A stretch of DNA of 24,633 nucleotides from a virus, in the IMG/VR virus record IMGVR_UViG_3300034356_000216, positions 1 to 24,633 of that record, one strand, 5' to 3'. The notes beneath the pieces are model-generated. The model did not search any database and had not been told where the DNA came from. It saw nothing but the letters and a program-made list of their open reading frames with translations. This document shows positions 22,366 to 24,633 of this stretch, one piece after another (position 1 is the stretch's first letter; each line of letters opens with the position of its first letter). Made by a program: the position numbers and the translations under genes.

Positions 22366-22668
22366 ATGGCAACAAGTAAAAAGTTAAATGTTTCAGCTAA
22401 TCCGCTTCCAATAAGTTTTAAAGACTTTAGTAAAAACCCTGTGGTTGGAACTATGTTTTTAGTAATTATTGGAATTTCAGTTTTATATATTGACATAAGA
22501 GGAACGTTTAATAATCAAATTGAAGGGCAAGGTCGCAAGATTGAAAAATTAGAATATCGTGTTGACTTGGTAAGCGATGCGCTGCGTCGTTGTGATTCTT
22601 CATTGGCTTCAGCTACGACTAAACTTTCAACTTTAGAGCAATTAGGTAAGATTCAAAAAATTAAATAA
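22366..22668 (+). CDS. Single-pass membrane protein with coiled coil, i-spanin-like
   Basis: A 100-residue protein. The N-terminal ~25 residues are basic and cytoplasmic (MATSKKLNVSANPLPISF), then one transmembrane helix, VVGTMFLVIIGISVLYI, at ~26-43. A periplasmic coiled coil follows to the end (IEGQGRKIEKLEYRVDLVSD, then SATTKLSTLEQLGKIQKIK) with one Cys at ~75. N-in, C-out topology and a periplasmic coiled coil are the marks of inner-membrane spanins. It starts nine bases after the preceding stop and joins the next gene by TAATG, as spanin pairs often do. The function is inferred from topology and neighbours only. Confidence 0.55.
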   Translation: MATSKKLNVSANPLPISFKDFSKNPVVGTMFLVIIGISVLYIDIRGTFNNQIEGQGRKIEKLEYRVDLVSDALRRCDSSLASATTKLSTLEQLGKIQKIK

Positions 22669-22985
22669 TGAAATATTTATTTATTCTATTCTTATTTGGA
22701 TGTACTGTATCGGCACAAAAAACAAGTGAAGAAGCTGAACAAGAACGTGAGTTTCAACAACTTATGTCAAAAGTAACTGAAACAAATAATAGGTCAGTAC
22801 AGGTTCAGAAAGCAGCAAGTAAAAAGGAAGGCGAATTAGTAACACAAACAATTGCAACAATTGTCTCAATGAAGGGGGAAATTAAAGATTTAAAAATTGA
22901 ATTAAATGAACTTAAAAGCAAGTTGGATTCTGTTAGTATTGATACTGGTGGCAAATTTATGTTATTGCCAATACCCAATTACTAA
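22668..22985 (+). CDS. Exported coiled-coil protein, possible o-spanin lipoprotein
   Basis: A 105-residue protein starting with a signal sequence, MKYLFILFLFGCTVSAQK. The Cys at 12 follows LFG, a poor but possible lipobox; cleavage after CTVSA by signal peptidase I is the alternative. The mature part is charged helix (EEAEQEREFQQLMSKVTETN) with a second helical region, IKDLKIELNELKSKLD, and a short end, LLPIPNY. With the preceding inner-membrane coiled-coil protein it makes a plausible i-spanin/o-spanin pair that would fuse the membranes at lysis. Its ATG shares one base with the upstream TAA. The last 80 nt are also read in another frame as the start of the next gene. Confidence 0.5.
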   Translation: MKYLFILFLFGCTVSAQKTSEEAEQEREFQQLMSKVTETNNRSVQVQKAASKKEGELVTQTIATIVSMKGEIKDLKIELNELKSKLDSVSIDTGGKFMLLPIPNY

Positions 22986-23301
22986 AAAGATAGGCGAAGA
23001 TACAGTTGTTATTATGACTTTAAAACAAGGAGAACAAATTAATAAAACTTTTAATAAATTCAATCAAGATTTAAGTTTAACAAAAGATAGTTTCAATATA
23101 AAGAGAATACAATATGATAGTTTATTCAATACAATTTTTTTGCTCAAAGATTCGTTCTATGATTGGAAATGGAAATACACAGAAAATAAAAGAATATATG
23201 AAGCGTATAATGAAAATCAAAGAAAAATTGAAAAGTTACACGCAGCAAGTAAACTAATTTTAATTGGGATTATCATTTTTCAATTCAGTAAATTACATTA
23301 A
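22906..23301 (+). CDS. Signal peptide plus C-terminal membrane helix protein, u-spanin-like
   Basis: A 131-residue protein. The first 80 nt overlap the preceding gene out of frame and encode a clean signal peptide, MNLKASWILLVLILVANLCY, with two Cys (19, 21). After it come QYPITKKIGEDTVVIM and a long charged helical part with heptads. A short hydrophobic helix near the C terminus (SKLILIGIIIFQF, ~114-126) is followed by KLH. An exported N terminus, possibly lipidated, and a membrane-embedded C terminus is the topology of unimolecular spanins such as phage T1 gp11. The lipobox is not convincing, so outer-membrane anchoring is open. A periplasmic chaperone-like or anti-holin role is also possible. 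Confidence 0.5.
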   Translation: MNLKASWILLVLILVANLCYCQYPITKKIGEDTVVIMTLKQGEQINKTFNKFNQDLSLTKDSFNIKRIQYDSLFNTIFLLKDSFYDWKWKYTENKRIYEAYNENQRKIEKLHAASKLILIGIIIFQFSKLH

Positions 23302-23303
23302 TT

Positions 23304-23522
23304 ATGAAACAATTTTTTTGCGAAGATAATGGAACTTTAAGTATGAAAAGGCTTTGTGGTTTAATGTGCGTAGTATCGTTATGTGTTACTATGTATCATA
23401 ATTCATTTAGTGAATTAAATAAAGCACCTAGTGAGGCTTTAGTTTATGCGGTATCTGCATTAGCTTTTGGATGCTTAGGGTTAACAACGGCTGAGAAAAT
23501 ATTTAAAAAAAATGAACAATAA
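23304..23522 (+). CDS. Two-helix membrane protein, holin candidate (72 aa)
   Basis: A 72-residue protein, MKQFFCEDNGTLSMKRLCGL and on. Hydrophobic spans at ~17-32 (LCGLMCVVSLCVTMYH) and ~46-61 (ALVYAVSALAFGCLGLT) are joined by a polar loop (NSFSELNKAPSE), with a basic tail, AEKIFKKNEQ. Two helices with both ends in the cytoplasm is the class II/III holin-like layout. Position directly before the endolysin, with a 31-aa membrane protein between, supports a lysis role. The SMKRL.G.....LCVTM pattern is familiar to me from Bacteroidota phages. With the 59-aa gene upstream, there are two holin candidates. Confidence 0.6.
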   Translation: MKQFFCEDNGTLSMKRLCGLMCVVSLCVTMYHNSFSELNKAPSEALVYAVSALAFGCLGLTTAEKIFKKNEQ

Positions 23523-23607
23523 TAAAATAACTACTTATGAACAAAAGGTATTAATCTTTGGTGTATTTTTGTGGTTAATATTGATTTGTTTTTTTGTATC
23601 TAAATAA
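23512..23607 (+). CDS. Tiny membrane protein (31 aa) between holin candidate and endolysin
   Basis: ATG at 23512 overlaps the end of the preceding gene by 11 nt and encodes 31 residues. A polar head, MNNNKITTYEQK, is followed by one hydrophobic helix, VLIFGVFLWLILICFFV, and the tail SK. The stop is 8 nt before the endolysin ATG. It is unrecognised, but the polar-then-hydrophobic pattern, the overlap and the location favour a real gene, perhaps an antiholin or a modulator of the neighbour. Confidence 0.45.
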   Translation: MNNNKITTYEQKVLIFGVFLWLILICFFVSK

Positions 23608-23615
23608 AATAATAT

Positions 23616-24074
23616 ATGAAATTATCCGAACATCTTGAATTAGCAGAAATCATTAGGTCAGAATCAGCAAAGCGCAATGACATTAGTAATATGCCAACGG
23701 CAGAACATATAGCAAACTTAAAGCTATTAGCAGAACATATCTTTGAGCCTATTAGGGCTAATTTCAGATGCCCTATTTTAATTTCAAGCGGATACAGGTC
23801 TAAGGAATTAAATGCCAAAGTAGGGGGTTCAAATACATCACAGCACTCATTAGGTCAGGCAATAGATATAGATATGGATGGCACTAGCTATGGGGTTGAA
23901 AATGAAGAAATATTTTACTACATAAAAGATAAGCTACCTTTTGACCAATTAATTTGGGAATTTGGTACTGACAAAAATCCTGCGTGGGTTCACGTTTCCT
24001 ATTCAGATAGACACAGAAGGCAAGTATTAAAAGCAATAAAACTAAATGGAACGACTAACTACAAAAATATATAA
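23616..24074 (+). CDS. Endolysin-like M15 peptidase (zinc L-Ala-D-Glu / D-Ala-D-Ala type)
   Basis: A 152-residue protein of the peptidase M15 family: ISSGYRSKELNAKVGGS, SQHSLGQAIDID with His77 and Asp84, QLIWEFG (Glu115), and WVHVSYS with His126, which are the zinc ligands (His, Asp, His) and the catalytic Glu. It cuts peptide bonds in the cell wall. In phages this is the endolysin, which needs a holin to reach the wall since it has no signal peptide. The start at 23616 (MKLSEHLELAEII) follows eight bases after the 31-aa gene, and its stop overlaps the next start by one base. Confidence 0.9.
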   Translation: MKLSEHLELAEIIRSESAKRNDISNMPTAEHIANLKLLAEHIFEPIRANFRCPILISSGYRSKELNAKVGGSNTSQHSLGQAIDIDMDGTSYGVENEEIFYYIKDKLPFDQLIWEFGTDKNPAWVHVSYSDRHRRQVLKAIKLNGTTNYKNI

Positions 24075-24633
24075 TGCTAAAAACCAAAAGGAGAAGATTA
24101 TTCTTTGACATTGAAACAAGTCCAAACATTGGATTGTTCTGGGAAGCAGGGTACAAAAAAAACATAACAACAGATAACATAATAAAAGAACGTGCAATCA
24201 TTTGCATTTGTTATAAGTGGGAAGATGAAAAGGAAGTTTACTCTTTGCAATGGGATAGTAAACAAAATGATAAAACAATGCTTACCAAATTTATTGATGT
24301 AGCAAATCAATCTAATGAGATGGTAGGACACAATGGCGATAAGTTTGATTTAGCTTGGATAAGAACTAGATGCTTATTCCATAAAATAGATATGTTTCCA
24401 ACCTATGTAACTATTGATACTTTAAAAGTTGCAAGATCTAAATTTAGGTTTCAGTCTAATAGGCTGAATTACATAGCAGAGTTTCTAGGTTTAGGCGGCA
24501 AGATTAAAACCGAATATAATCTTTGGAAGGATATACTATTAAAGAATGATAAGATAGCTATGGATAAAATGATTAAGTATTGTAAGAAGGATGTAACATT
24601 ACTTGAGCAAGTATTCAAAGCGTTAAGAGGGCA
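24074..24633 (+). CDS. DEDDy 3'-5' exonuclease (RNase H-like), 3' truncated by window edge
   Basis: ATG at 24074 shares one base with the endolysin TAA. 186 codons are visible. FFDIETSP (Asp12, Glu14) is Exo I; GHNGDKFDLAW (Asp92) is Exo II; YCKKD (Tyr169, Asp173) is Exo III with the Y..xD spacing of the DEDDy group. DTLKVARSKFRFQSNRLN lies between them, as in phage and YprB-like proofreading-type nucleases. It removes nucleotides from 3' ends and likely serves phage DNA replication or repair, marking the move from virion to DNA metabolism genes. Stand-alone or fused to a polymerase cannot be told, as the end is missing. Confidence 0.85.
   Translation, partial: MLKTKRRRLFFDIETSPNIGLFWEAGYKKNITTDNIIKERAIICICYKWEDEKEVYSLQWDSKQNDKTMLTKFIDVANQSNEMVGHNGDKFDLAWIRTRCLFHKIDMFPTYVTIDTLKVARSKFRFQSNRLNYIAEFLGLGGKIKTEYNLWKDILLKNDKIAMDKMIKYCKKDVTLLEQVFKALRG

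Noticed and set aside
1-24633. tRNA genes, CRISPR arrays, insertion sequences, integrase and attachment sites
   Set aside because: I saw no cloverleaf-like sequence, regular spaced repeats, transposase or integrase motif. Reading by eye cannot fully exclude a tRNA.

Overview
The window is a continuous piece of a double-stranded DNA tailed phage or prophage genome. Every supported gene is on the + strand, packed with short gaps or 1-80 nt overlaps. The DNA is AT-rich, starts are not preceded by Shine-Dalgarno (GGAGG-like) sequences, and two promoter-like boxes fit the Bacteroidota consensus TAnnTTTG. Together with the look of the structural proteins, this points to a phage of a Bacteroidota host with a siphovirus-type (long, non-contractile tail) plan. 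The host is an inference; no host gene is visible.

Region 1 (1-4303), packaging and DNA modification: the end of a glycosyltransferase, a conserved phage protein of unknown role, an HNH endonuclease with an apparently mutated start codon, two tiny basic proteins, a ParB-DNA methyltransferase fusion, and the small and large terminase subunits. Region 2 (4304-6038): an intergenic control region with a good promoter, several very small (30-70 aa) hypothetical or membrane proteins, then a tail assembly chaperone whose T9 run is a candidate -1 frameshift site. Region 3 (6039-11932), tail: a gp10-like protein, two large tail/baseplate-type proteins and the tape measure protein. Region 4 (11953-18401), head and connector: XkdF-like protease, scaffold-like protein, major capsid protein, likely tail tube protein, portal with extra C-terminal domains, and connector/closure proteins. 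Strong hairpin terminators follow the capsid and tube genes. Region 5 (18391-24633): a tail fibre with a self-cleaving S74 chaperone domain, a free-standing GIY-YIG homing endonuclease, a run of small membrane or exported proteins (holin- and spanin-like), an M15 peptidase endolysin, and the start of a DEDDy 3'-5' exonuclease where DNA metabolism probably begins.

The genes fit one virion assembly and lysis programme. The terminase cuts and packages DNA through the portal; the protease and scaffold mature the capsid; tube, chaperone and tape measure build the tail; the fibre binds the host; and the lysis block disrupts inner membrane, wall and outer membrane. The gene order is unusual, because the tail genes sit between the terminase and the capsid genes and the portal follows the tube gene. 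Points most worth checking are the chaperone frameshift, the ATG-to-ATA change at the HNH start, the crowded spanin-like block with an 80-nt out-of-frame overlap, and a repeated TTATCAATCAT motif shared by the two large intergenic regions.
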